Origin: an uncultured Selenomonadales bacterium
Lineage (GTDB): Bacteria > Bacillota > Negativicutes > Selenomonadales > Selenomonadaceae
Assembly: GCA_946407095.1 (NCBI GenBank)
Contig: CAMJMR010000003.1
Location: forward strand, 1 to 64,000
DNA: 64,000 bases
Direction: 5' to 3'
A program made the translations under genes and the position numbers. Below the pieces are notes generated by a model. That model was given only the letters and a program-made list of their open reading frames with translations, did not search any database and was not told the DNA's origin. Shown piece by piece: positions 17,060-25,200 of the stretch. How positions within the stretch are numbered: position 1 is the stretch's first letter; the number at the start of each line of letters is the position of its first letter.

Positions 17060-17650
17060 TCATTTGTAAGTTCGTTTGAAAATGTACTTCAGCGGAACCG
17101 TCAGCCCGTCGACGATTGAAACGGGCACTTCGCTTTTGACTTCGGCGCGTTCGGCTTCCGTCATAAGCTCCAAGTCTTCTTCGTCGAGCAACATGTATTC
17201 ACCGCTCAAAAAATATTTTCCGTCGCGCAGAAGGTAAACGTCGATGATTTTCGCCCACGGGTCGATAATCCAGTATTCGCGGACGCCATGCGCTTCGTAA
17301 GTGTCTTTTTTGACGCCGAGGTCTTTTCTGCGCGTCGAATAGGACAAAATTTCGACGACCATGTCAGGCACGCCGTAAATCCCCTTGCGCCAATCAATAA
17401 TCGACGAATTTTCTTCAAGGACGACGGACAAATCGGGCTTGTACAAACTGCCGTCGGGAAAGTGAATGTCAATGTCATCCGCGAAAACGTAGCCGCCGTT
17501 GGTCTCCTCCAAGTAATTTTCGATAATCGTACCAAGTCTCATGATAACTCTGCCGTGAGTCGGTGCTGCCGAAGGTGCCATAAATTTTTCGCCTCCAATG
17601 ATTTCGTAGGACGGGTAAAGCTCCCGTTCGTTGATAATCTCGGTCGCCAT
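17060..17650 (-). CDS. Uma2 family protein (DUF820), copy B
   Basis: A 196-aa paralog of copy A with the same start (MAT-E-NERELYPSYE), PDLSVV, PDMVVEILS and GVREYWIIDP motifs, so the PD-(D/E)XK catalytic residues are retained. Its ATG directly follows the stop codon of the glycosyltransferase gene with no gap, and its GGAGG lies inside that gene's end. Differences from copy A are mostly conservative, so both are probably functional. The downstream order is copy A, MNT, HEPN. Confidence 0.88.
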   Translation of the reverse strand: MATEIINERELYPSYEIIGGEKFMAPSAAPTHGRVIMRLGTIIENYLEETNGGYVFADDIDIHFPDGSLYKPDLSVVLEENSSIIDWRKGIYGVPDMVVEILSYSTRRKDLGVKKDTYEAHGVREYWIIDPWAKIIDVYLLRDGKYFLSGEYMLLDEEDLELMTEAERAEVKSEVPVSIVDGLTVPLKYIFKRTYK

Positions 17651-19033
17651 TTAAATCGCCTCCAATCGCCTATAAAAATCTTCGACAAAAGCTTTCGTGT
17701 CAGTCAGTTTATCAAGGTTAATCTTCGCCGTCAACGCAGCCAGCCGCCCGCGATTCGTCGCAAGCTCGACGGCTTTTTCAACGTAAGCGTCTGCGTCGCC
17801 TGTGATAAGCTCGCCAACGTCGGCGATGTGCAAAATGTCCGCGCCCGTCCGCCAACTCGCCAAGCCGCCGCGCAGATTCAAAACGGGCACGCTCATGTAC
17901 AAAGCCAAAGCCGTCATCATGCCGCCGGGGTAGGGGAACGCGTCAAGAATCAAATCGACCTCGGCGTAGTCGGTGAAGAAGTCGTCGGAGCCTCGACGCA
18001 CTTCAAAACGCTCAAGCCCAAAACTTTCAAGCCGCTCAATCAGCGCGCGTTGACGGCTCGCAAGCGGCGTGGTGTCTCGGAAAATGATTCGGGCGTCGGG
18101 CACGGCGTCAAGGATTTTCTTCACGGCGGCAAGGTAAACGTCGCTCAACTTCATGAAGTTGTTCAGACAGCCGAACGTGAAATTTTTGTGCGGAAACGGT
18201 CGGCGCGCTTGTCGTTCGCGAATCATGCGGGCATTCGGGCGGAAGGCAAAGGCATTGGCAAGCGGGAAAATTTTTTCGGCAAAAGTCGTGTCGCCCGCCG
18301 TCAAGAAGTCGTCGCCGATAAAGTAGTCAATCGCCTCAAGCCCCGTCGAATCAAAGTAGCCGATGCCGCACAGCTGCACCCGCGCAGGTTTGTACGCCGC
18401 GATTTGCAACGTCATGCCGCCCTCGGTGTGCCCGCCCAAGTCAATCAGAATGTCGGTGCCCGCGTCGCGAATTTGCTCGGCCGCCTCCTCGAAACTCGTT
18501 TCCGATATGTCAAAGTAGCCGTCGACGTTGCGGCGAATTTTCCTCGTGAAGGCGTCCTCCTCGCTCGACAAACTCCAAGCCGTCACGTTGAATCGGTCGC
18601 GGTCGTAATCGGTCAACAACGCCTCGTAAAAGCGCGCGGCAGATGAATCGCAAAAGCTCGGCGCAAGGAAGGCAACGGAAATTTTTTCGGCAAGGTGTTC
18701 GGCGGCGGGCAAGGGCTCGGCGTCGTGATAAAGGAAAGTGTAAACCGCCAGCTCGTTTGTCAAAGTCGACGCGTCCAGTTGCGGCAGATAGTGCAGCGCG
18801 AACAGATAATTTGAGTAGTGCGCCCGCTGACTGCGCAAATATTTATCGGCATAGGCGGCGTTGAAGTAAGCCTGCGCGGCACCGTCGGCGTCCGCCAAGT
18901 CGTGGAAACATGCGCCAATCAGCTCGTGCACTCGCCACTGATTTTCGGCGTCGACGTTCGGCAAAAGTGTCTTCAGCCGCTCCAATGCCTCGCGCGGTTT
19001 GCCGTCGTCCAAAAGTTTTTTCGCAATGTCCAT
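17651..19033 (-). CDS. TPR / GT41 (O-GlcNAc transferase-like) glycosyltransferase
   Basis: A 460-aa protein with an N-terminal helical TPR-like region (1-110) and a SPINDLY/O-GlcNAc transferase-type C-terminal region (about 125-455). Typical GT41 blocks are DILIDLGGHTEGG, PARVQLCGIGYFDSTGL, FTFGCLNNFMKLSD and LILDAFPYPGGMMT. In Negativicutes such proteins often glycosylate flagellin or surface proteins, which is inference here. The track's M at 19063 is 11 codons too early. ATG 19033 (MDIAKKLLDD) has GGAGG eight bases before it. It heads a run with two Uma2 genes and the HEPN-MNT pair. Confidence 0.87.
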   Translation of the reverse strand: MDIAKKLLDDGKPREALERLKTLLPNVDAENQWRVHELIGACFHDLADADGAAQAYFNAAYADKYLRSQRAHYSNYLFALHYLPQLDASTLTNELAVYTFLYHDAEPLPAAEHLAEKISVAFLAPSFCDSSAARFYEALLTDYDRDRFNVTAWSLSSEEDAFTRKIRRNVDGYFDISETSFEEAAEQIRDAGTDILIDLGGHTEGGMTLQIAAYKPARVQLCGIGYFDSTGLEAIDYFIGDDFLTAGDTTFAEKIFPLANAFAFRPNARMIRERQARRPFPHKNFTFGCLNNFMKLSDVYLAAVKKILDAVPDARIIFRDTTPLASRQRALIERLESFGLERFEVRRGSDDFFTDYAEVDLILDAFPYPGGMMTALALYMSVPVLNLRGGLASWRTGADILHIADVGELITGDADAYVEKAVELATNRGRLAALTAKINLDKLTDTKAFVEDFYRRLEAI

Positions 19034-19082
19034 GTCATCAGCCTCCGCCGCCGATTTTACCATTCCGCCTGCCGAAATACAA

Positions 19083-19114
19083 AAACCCTCCGACCGTAGC
19101 CGAAGGGCTTTTTA
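19083..19114. terminator. Terminator of the CCCTCCGAC/GCCGAAGGG family
   Basis: AAAAACCCTCCGACCGTAGC with CGAAGGGCTTTTT forms a bidirectional hairpin downstream of the transglutaminase-like gene. Near-identical hairpins stand at 35666, 37523 and 38033. Confidence 0.8.
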
Positions 19115-19127
19115 TTTTTTGCGACGT

Positions 19128-20219
19128 TCAATATGTGCGCGTGTGAATGAGCATATATTTTCCGCGTTGCCAGTAACGATAACTAATATTCTTGTTGCAT
19201 TCCTTACAGACTTTGTTGTATATGGCGGTTTTCATAACATCATTATCGGAATATTTTGCGTCGAACGGCACCATGACGGAAGCCCAACCGTTTCGTTCCT
19301 TGAACTTTTGAGCGATAAAATTCAAGCCCGCTTCAACATTGTTTGCCCGCGCAAGATGGCTGTCAAGAAAGCAATAGGAATAGCAGTTGTCGACGCTCGG
19401 TTGAAGATTTGCCGGAGCCAACGACCAATCCCACGAGTGAGTATCTTTCATAATCTCCACGGGCGCGTTAAAATAAACATAACCGTTGTAGGTTACGTCG
19501 CCGTTTTTAATCGAATTGTCGTCCCCCGTCGCGTCGACGAAATATTTTTTGCCGTTGATTTCAATCCAGTTCCAAGCGTGACCGCCGCCACCCGCCGTGC
19601 CGCTCATTCTGCCTACGTTCCAGCCCATCATGCGCCCGAGCATGTAGAACGCGTCCGCGTAGCCTTGACAATTTGCTTTGTGGTCAATAAGAACTCCATA
19701 CGCCGTGACGAAATGCGGCTGATTGCTCATATCGCCCGTCAGGTAAGTCGAACGGTTCATTATCGTTTCGTAAATGGAAACTTCTTGATTAATTATGCCG
19801 TTACGTTTCTTCGCCTCGTTGACGATTTTGACAGCTTCGTCGTAAAGTCGTTTCTCTTCGGCGTTGAGCCAAGTCGTGTCGTTTTTTAGGTAGGCGTTGG
19901 CGACCTTCGTGCCGGGATAGTCCATAAGCGTATAAATCATTTGAGTATTTTTCCCGTCGTTGGCGACGGTTTGCCAATGGACAATGGACGACGGGCACAG
20001 CGTGATAAAATCTTGACCGGTGACAGTTAAGCCGTTCGTGAGAATAACAGGAATGATAGTTTCTCCGGCTTTCTTTTGGCCTTCGACGTACTGACCGAGT
20101 TCGGTTTTGTCGCTTATGCGCTTGACTTTGCTCCAGTCGATTGGCGGAGCGGCGGAGGCGATTTGCGAACTTATCACGAGCAAACCGACAATCATGACGA
20201 CGAAAATTTTCCTAATCAT
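19128..20219 (-). CDS. Exported transglutaminase-like (cysteine peptidase fold) protein
   Basis: A 363-aa secreted protein. A signal peptide is evident (MIRKIFVVMIVGLLVISSQIASA). The C-terminal half holds a transglutaminase-core triad: Cys in KANCQGYADAF (about 190), His in GGGGHAWNWIEI (about 215) and Asp in YFVDATGDD (about 228). Bacterial members are mostly proteases or cell-wall-linked enzymes rather than true cross-linkers. ATG 20219 is chosen over the track's GTG 20228 because AAGGAAG is correctly spaced. It appears to be monocistronic, between the rnr terminator and its own. Confidence 0.87.
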   Translation of the reverse strand: MIRKIFVVMIVGLLVISSQIASAAPPIDWSKVKRISDKTELGQYVEGQKKAGETIIPVILTNGLTVTGQDFITLCPSSIVHWQTVANDGKNTQMIYTLMDYPGTKVANAYLKNDTTWLNAEEKRLYDEAVKIVNEAKKRNGIINQEVSIYETIMNRSTYLTGDMSNQPHFVTAYGVLIDHKANCQGYADAFYMLGRMMGWNVGRMSGTAGGGGHAWNWIEINGKKYFVDATGDDNSIKNGDVTYNGYVYFNAPVEIMKDTHSWDWSLAPANLQPSVDNCYSYCFLDSHLARANNVEAGLNFIAQKFKERNGWASVMVPFDAKYSDNDVMKTAIYNKVCKECNKNISYRYWQRGKYMLIHTRTY

Positions 20220-20259
20220 GGCGACCACTTCCTTTCTTGCGGTAGGAGTTTACTATAAA

Positions 20260-20290
20260 AAAAAACCTCAAGCAATATGCCTGAGAGTTT
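20260..20290 (-). terminator. Terminator of rnr
   Basis: On the minus strand CTCAGGCA TAT TGCTTGAG is followed by nine T residues, about ten bases after the rnr stop codon. Confidence 0.8.
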
Positions 20291-20292
20291 TT

Positions 20293-22170
20293 TCAGATTT
20301 TCGCTATCAAGTCGCGGTTGGCAACGTCGCTGACCAGTTCAAAGCTCAACTGCCTAAGCTTGGTGTTCGCCGCCGACAACTTCACGCGGACGCCGTCGCC
20401 GATGTGAAAGCTTTTGCCCGTCGCGTTGCCGATAAGCGCAAATTCCCGCTCGACGAACGCGTAATAGTCGTCTTTCAGCTCCGCCGCCCGAACAAGCCCG
20501 TCGACGCCGTTATCCAGCTCGACGAAGAAGCCAAAGTTCGTCACGCTCTCAATCACGCCGTCGAAGTGCTGACCGACAAACTGTTGCATGTACTCGACCG
20601 CCTTCAAGTCCAAAGCCTCGCGCTCAATGTCAATCGCCCGCCGCTCGCGCTCCGACGTCTGCTTCGATATTTCCTCCAGATTTTTTATGACGCCGCCGCG
20701 CAGTGCCCGATGAACGATTAAGTCGGGGTAGCGTCTTATCGGCGACGTGAAGTGCGTGTAGAACTTCGCCGCCAACCCGAAGTGCCCCAAGTTTTCCGGC
20801 GAATAGCGCGCCTGTTGCATTGTCCGCAGCGCGTAGGTCGTGATGACGCGTTCGGCGGGCAAGCCCTTGACTTTCGACAAAATCTTTTGGAAGTCTCTCG
20901 GCTCGGAGGCCTTCGATATGTGCAGGCTGAAGTGCGCAAGCAGTTGATTCAGCGTCAAGACTTTGTCGGGATTGGGCAGCTCGTGGACGCGGTACAGGCT
21001 CGGAATTTTTTTCTTGAGCGTGTGCTCGGCGACGGTCTCGTTGGCAAGCAACATGCATTCTTCGATTATCGATTCGGCGACGGTCTGAATGCGTTTCGTT
21101 ATCGCAAGCGGCTTGCCCGCCTCGTTCAGGACGATTTTCATTTCGGGCAAGTCAAAGTCAATCGCGCCGCGCTCCGCCCGAATTTTTTTCCGCAAGCCGT
21201 GAATTTTTTTCAGCGCGTTTAAGTTGTCGGCGCAGGCAGAAAGTTCGCGGTCTCCGTCCAGAAAACGGTTGACTTGCGTATAACTCAGCCTCTTGAAGAC
21301 GTGAATCACCGTCGGGAATATTTTATAGTCGACGACGTTGCCCTCCGCGTTCAAGTTCATTTCGCACGCCACAGCCAAGCGGTCGACACCCGCGTTGAGG
21401 CTGCAAATGCCGTTGGACAGCTCGCGGGGCAACATGGGGACGACTCGGTCGACGGGATAAATGCTGGTGCCGCGCTCGAAGGCCTCGCGGTCAAGGGCGG
21501 TGTGCGGGCGGACGTAGTGGCTCACGTCGGCGATATAAACTCCCAAAAAAAATCCGCCGTCGCGTTCTTCGGCGAAAACCCCGTCGTCAAGGTCTTTGGC
21601 GTCTTCGCCGTCGATAGTGACGATTTTCAAGTTGCGGCGGTCGATTCGGCTGGCAACCTCCTGCGCGGCGGGCTCAAGTTCGATTCTCGATGCCTCGGCC
21701 TGCACTTCGGGCGGAAAATCCTCCTCGACGCTGTGACTGCGCAAAATCCCGCGAATCTCGACGCCGGGCGCATTCTCCTTGCCCAAAACCTCGACGACGT
21801 GCCCGCGCAGGGGACTCCATGACGTGACTTTGACGACGACCTTAGTTTTGGCGGCGAAGTGTTCGCGGTAGTGCGGCAAGACGATTTCTTGAGTGATGCG
21901 CTTGTCGTCGGGCTCGACGGCGATTTTTTTGCCCAAGCGTACCAGCGTGCCCACGACGATTTGATTGACGCGCTCCGTGACTTCGACAACGTGACCTTCT
22001 CGCCGCCCGCGCCATTGGTCGACGACTTTGACTTTGACTTTATCGCCGTTGAAAGCTCCGCGCAGATTGTCGGGCGCAATGAAGATATCCGTGCCGTCGT
22101 CATCGGGCGTGACGAAGCCGAAGCCCTTCAAGTTGACGCTTAGCTTGCCGACGATAAACTTATCCCTCAT
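20293..22170 (-). CDS. rnr: Ribonuclease R (RNB family 3'-5' exoribonuclease)
   Basis: Processive 3'-5' exoribonuclease. The 625 aa comprise two cold-shock/OB domains (1-150, starting VGKLSVNLKGFGFVTPDD), the RNB catalytic domain (about 175-500) with the acidic cluster TIDGEDAKDLDDGV and the YTHFTSPIRRYPDL block, and a C-terminal S1 domain (GVIESVTNFGFFVEL). The N-terminal winged helix and Lys-rich tail of E. coli RNase R are absent, so it is a short form. The start overlaps the thioesterase stop (ATGA), implying coupling. Confidence 0.94.
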   Translation of the reverse strand: MRDKFIVGKLSVNLKGFGFVTPDDDGTDIFIAPDNLRGAFNGDKVKVKVVDQWRGRREGHVVEVTERVNQIVVGTLVRLGKKIAVEPDDKRITQEIVLPHYREHFAAKTKVVVKVTSWSPLRGHVVEVLGKENAPGVEIRGILRSHSVEEDFPPEVQAEASRIELEPAAQEVASRIDRRNLKIVTIDGEDAKDLDDGVFAEERDGGFFLGVYIADVSHYVRPHTALDREAFERGTSIYPVDRVVPMLPRELSNGICSLNAGVDRLAVACEMNLNAEGNVVDYKIFPTVIHVFKRLSYTQVNRFLDGDRELSACADNLNALKKIHGLRKKIRAERGAIDFDLPEMKIVLNEAGKPLAITKRIQTVAESIIEECMLLANETVAEHTLKKKIPSLYRVHELPNPDKVLTLNQLLAHFSLHISKASEPRDFQKILSKVKGLPAERVITTYALRTMQQARYSPENLGHFGLAAKFYTHFTSPIRRYPDLIVHRALRGGVIKNLEEISKQTSERERRAIDIEREALDLKAVEYMQQFVGQHFDGVIESVTNFGFFVELDNGVDGLVRAAELKDDYYAFVEREFALIGNATGKSFHIGDGVRVKLSAANTKLRQLSFELVSDVANRDLIAKI

Positions 22171-22559
22171 GACAAAGCCACGACCGCGAATTTAGCCGTC
22201 GCCTCCGCCGTGATTGTGCCGTCCGCCGTCTCGACAGTCGCGCGCGTCGTGATGATGTTGCGCCGTTGACTTTCCGCCCATGCCGAAATTTTCAGCTCCT
22301 GTTCGACGGGCGTCGGGAATTTGTAACGGACTTCAAGCCGTCCTGTCATTGCCCGCTCGTTATACTTCGCGGCGATAAATTTGCACATGGTCTCGTCCAG
22401 CATGGTTGAGATAATGCCTCCGTGCGCCGCGCCCTCGTAGCCTTGAAACTCTTTGGGCAAAGTCTTTCGCGTCGTGACCTTTTCGCCGTCGAAGTCGAAC
22501 GTCAAATGCAAGCCGATAGGATTTTTCGCCCCGCAAGCAAAGCAGTAATCGTCACTCAT
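22167..22559 (-). CDS. PaaI-type hotdog thioesterase
   Basis: A 130-aa single hotdog-fold acyl-CoA thioesterase. Characteristic are CFACGAKNPIGLHLTF near the start, GAAHGGIISTMLDETMC (the HGG motif around the active site, about residue 47) and the LEVRYKFPTPV strand. The acyl substrate is unknown. AAGGAG precedes the ATG, and the stop overlaps rnr. The upstream neighbour is a frameshifted Uma2 gene. Confidence 0.88.
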   Translation of the reverse strand: MSDDYCFACGAKNPIGLHLTFDFDGEKVTTRKTLPKEFQGYEGAAHGGIISTMLDETMCKFIAAKYNERAMTGRLEVRYKFPTPVEQELKISAWAESQRRNIITTRATVETADGTITAEATAKFAVVALS

Positions 22560-22571
22560 TCAATCATCTCC

Positions 22572-23160
22572 TTAAAGTTCAAAGTACCAGCCGAAAATAT
22601 TTTTGATTTTGACTTTGAAGCCGTCCAAAACATCCACGGGCACTTCCGATTCTACTTGCGCGCGTTCGTCTTCGGGCAGCCTCGCCAATTCGTCGTCGCT
22701 CCAATTTTGATACAGCCCGCCGAATTCGTATTTGCCGCCGCGCAAGAAGGTAAACTTCAACGGTTTCGCGCCACGGGTCAATCATCCAATATTCTTTGAC
22801 GCCGTTGCGCTCGTAGGTGTCTTTCTTGATGCCGATGTCGCGTTTCATTGTCGAGCGGGAAAAAACTTCGGCAACCATGTCGGGCACGCCGTCAATCGTC
22901 TTTTTTATGTTGTCGAAGACGGTTTTGGGGGTCGACGCGCTGTAATAGACAAAATCCGGACGAAAAATATTTTCAGGCGAAAAATCCAGTTCCAAATTAC
23001 AAAATTGACAGCCGAGCTTATTTGTCCGCGCGTGCCAGCCAATGAGTATGGCTAAATTCGATTTAATTATTCCTTCGCCAATGGTATCGCTAAGCTGAAT
23101 AAATTTTTTCCCGCCGATAATCTCGTATCTGTCGGGGTCGCGGAAAATTTCGGTTGCCAT
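22572..23160 (-). pseudogene. Third Uma2 gene, broken by a single-base frameshift
   Basis: The N-terminal part (MATEIFRDPDRYEIIGGKKF through PDMVAEVFSRSTMKRD and GVKEYWMIDPWRETVEVYLL) is in one frame and the remainder (RGGKYEFGGLYQ to NIFGWYFEL) is in another. Comparison with copy B shows one extra base in the minus-strand CTTCTTGCGC (about 22744-22745). Removing it restores a full-length Uma2 protein. The PD-(D/E)XK residues lie before the break. It is either a pseudogene, a sequencing error or, less likely, a shifting gene. Confidence 0.85.
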
Positions 23161-23173
23161 TTGAATCGCCTCC

Positions 23174-23584
23174 TCAAGAATATTTTTCGGCAAGCCACCC
23201 CGCCAACATATCGCCGACTTCGCGCAGATAAGTGACATGTTCGCGAAAAGTTTTACCGTCCATTGCCTCGAAGGTTTGCGCGGTTTTTTCGTAGCTGTCC
23301 AAAATCGCGCGCGGAGCCGACTTGCCCGCGTCAATCAAATCCTGAACCTCGTAATGGGCGGCGGGGTCTTCAATCATGACGATTTTCACTTCAAGAGCGT
23401 TGGCGTCTCGGTCGGTTATCGCCAAATGTTTTCCGCCCGAACGAAGATTTTCGGCTACCTGCGCGAATGCATTGGCGGCGCGTTTCTTTTCGACGGCGGG
23501 GCTGCCCGCAACGTAACCGTCCAAGGAAATCGTCTTGCGCTTGACGACGGGCGTTTCAATCAGGAAAAATTTTTGTCCGAACAT
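23174..23584 (-). CDS. Hypothetical 136-aa cytoplasmic protein
   Basis: Not recognised. Its sequence is soluble, mixed alpha/beta, with no Cys cluster. It starts MFGQKFFLIETPVVKRK and has a predicted helical C-terminus (DGKTFREHVTYLREVGDMLAGWL). ATG 23584 has GAGAGG nine bases upstream and is preferred to the TTG at 23593 that overlaps the upstream stop. It is tightly packed behind the alpha/beta hydrolase gene, so probably cotranscribed. Confidence 0.7.
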   Translation of the reverse strand: MFGQKFFLIETPVVKRKTISLDGYVAGSPAVEKKRAANAFAQVAENLRSGGKHLAITDRDANALEVKIVMIEDPAAHYEVQDLIDAGKSAPRAILDSYEKTAQTFEAMDGKTFREHVTYLREVGDMLAGWLAEKYS

Positions 23585-23589
23585 TTCAG

Positions 23590-24324
23590 TCAACCTCTCA
23601 AGAAATGCAAGACCGTCTCGAAGACGAAATCCCTTTCCTCGGCAAGCGGCAACAAATGACCGCTGTTGGGCACCGTGACGATTTGTTTTGCCTTTGCGCC
23701 GACGTTGTCCATTATGAAGCGTGCAGAGCGCGGCTGAGCCGTATGATCCTCCTCGCCGTGCATGATGAGTATCGGCGTGTTGATTTGCGGCAAAAGGTTT
23801 TTCACGTCGTCAATCAAGTCAAGCAGCTCGTGCACGCTGACCAGCGGCGTCTTCTTGTAAACTTCATTGGCGGCTTGCGGCACGTTGTCCAATTTTCGGC
23901 GCGGCTGAACGATGCAGGCATTCCCGCAAAATTCTCGCGGCGGCAGGTTTTTAAGCCCCAAGCCCTCGTCAATGAAAATCGGCGCGGCAAGCGTCACAAT
24001 CTTTGCAACTTCGCGCTCCGTCGAAAGTTTTAGCGTCAAGAGCCCGCCCATTGAGTGTCCGACTGCGAAAATGGTATCGCAAGCCCCGCGCAGAATCGCA
24101 AAGCCGTCGAGCACCGAATTAAACCAATCATCTTTGTTGGTGCGCATAAGATTGTTTTCGTCGACGCCGTGCCCCGCTAAGCGCGGACAAAGCACCGTGA
24201 AGCCTGCGCGGTTAAGGCATTCGCCGAGCAAAAGCAGTTCGACGGGCAAGCCCGTGAAGCCGTGAATCAACAAGACGCCGTTCTTGCCGCCGCCGATGAA
24301 AAAAGGTTCTCCGCCGTTAATCAA
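23590..24324 (-). CDS. Alpha/beta hydrolase, carboxylesterase (Est30-like)
   Basis: A serine hydrolase with the full triad: nucleophile in AVGHSMGGLL (about residue 90), Asp in PILIMHGEEDHT and His in NSGHLLPL. The oxyanion region is LLIHGFTGLP. Monoacylglycerol- or carboxylesterase activity is typical of the family. The track start (24339) would leave no room for a ribosome site. TTG 24324 lies seven bases after GGAGGA and is the likely start (LINGGEPFFIGGG). Confidence 0.87.
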   Translation of the reverse strand: MINGGEPFFIGGGKNGVLLIHGFTGLPVELLLLGECLNRAGFTVLCPRLAGHGVDENNLMRTNKDDWFNSVLDGFAILRGACDTIFAVGHSMGGLLTLKLSTEREVAKIVTLAAPIFIDEGLGLKNLPPREFCGNACIVQPRRKLDNVPQAANEVYKKTPLVSVHELLDLIDDVKNLLPQINTPILIMHGEEDHTAQPRSARFIMDNVGAKAKQIVTVPNSGHLLPLAEERDFVFETVLHFLRG

Positions 24325-24354
24325 GGTATATTCCTCCAAAATATTTTTTACGAG

Positions 24355-24450
24355 ACTAGCAATGCGTCAGCGTTGCGTTTCGGCGCGGCGACTAACTCAA
24401 AATCATTCACGAGTAGCGGCGCGTCCGCTGTTCCGCCGCTTTTAAAGCGG
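24355..24450 (+). repeat. Dispersed hairpin repeat
   Basis: GCAATGCGTCAGCGTTGCGT, TTCGGCGCGGCGA, a GCGTCCGCTGTTCC block and CCGCTTTTAAAGCGG (24436-24450), matching 7930-8022. The rest of the 24325-24561 gap holds the downstream terminator and nothing else recognised. Confidence 0.7.
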
Positions 24451-24505
24451 CCGAAAGGGCAATCATAACTTTCAGCACAGAAAAAAAATATCCTGTTTAT
24501 GCCGC

Positions 24506-24541
24506 AAAAAAATCGACGCGGAACGGTTAAGCTCTGCGTCG
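24506..24541 (-). terminator. Terminator of the GerM lipoprotein operon
   Basis: CGACGC (24514-24519) pairs with GCGTCG (24536-24541). On the minus strand the stem is followed by seven T residues. Confidence 0.7.
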
Positions 24542-24561
24542 GTTTAAATTTTTGTCTGTAA

Positions 24562-25200
24562 CTATTTGGTCAAGCTGTCCATGCGTTCAAGCGGCGTGCT
24601 CAAATCCATGTGCCCCGAAAGAGTTTCAATTTCCTTTCCGTCGACCAAAAACTTCACGCGCTTGACTTCGGGGAAATTGGTCAGCGTGTCGACGACCGAG
24701 CCTATCAAAAGTTCTTCGCCCGTCGAGCCGCCGACAAAAGTTTTCGTCAAGCTGCCGTCGAAATCAACCGTCGCGAGTTCGCCGTCAACCTTGACGCTCC
24801 TAATCGCCGCGTTCTTCGGGAAAATTTTCGTCAAGTTCGTTTCCTTCGGCTCCTCAAGCAGACTTTCAACGGCGGCGGTGTACTTATCGGTTTTGTCGCT
24901 TACGAGGACTTCGCGCTCCACTTCGACGAGCTTCATGCCCGAATCGTCGGGATAGTAGACTTTGACGTTCATCGATTGGACATCCTTTCCGTGTTTCGCG
25001 GTCGCGGGTGCCTTGGGCTCAACGTTTTTGTCAGGCGCGGGTTCGACGGGTTTTACTTCGGGCAAGTCGGGTTTCACGTCGGTTTGAGCCTGCGCGGGCG
25101 TCTTGGACGGTTTTTCGGGCGGATTGTCGACGGGCGGCTTATCGCAACCCGCCGTAATCAGCATCAGCGCGAGCAGTGCCGGCATTAAAATTTTCTTCAC
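24562..25200 (-). CDS. GerM-domain lipoprotein
   Basis: A 212-aa lipoprotein: signal MKKILMPALLALMLITAGC (lipid Cys19), Pro/Lys-rich linker (20-75), then a GerMN domain (about 78-205) with VKVYYPDDSGMKLVEVEREV and a NLTKIFPKNAAIRSVKVDG core. GerM in B. subtilis contributes to spore cortex/germination, and non-sporulating relatives use the domain in envelope biology. GTG start with AGGAGG nine bases upstream. It is translationally linked (GTGA overlap) to the amidase, supporting a cell-wall role. Confidence 0.87.
   Translation of the reverse strand: MKKILMPALLALMLITAGCDKPPVDNPPEKPSKTPAQAQTDVKPDLPEVKPVEPAPDKNVEPKAPATAKHGKDVQSMNVKVYYPDDSGMKLVEVEREVLVSDKTDKYTAAVESLLEEPKETNLTKIFPKNAAIRSVKVDGELATVDFDGSLTKTFVGGSTGEELLIGSVVDTLTNFPEVKRVKFLVDGKEIETLSGHMDLSTPLERMDSLTK

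Noticed and set aside
17288-18646. 452-aa plus-strand ORF
   Set aside because: Antisense to the glycosyltransferase and Uma2 genes, with no start signals.
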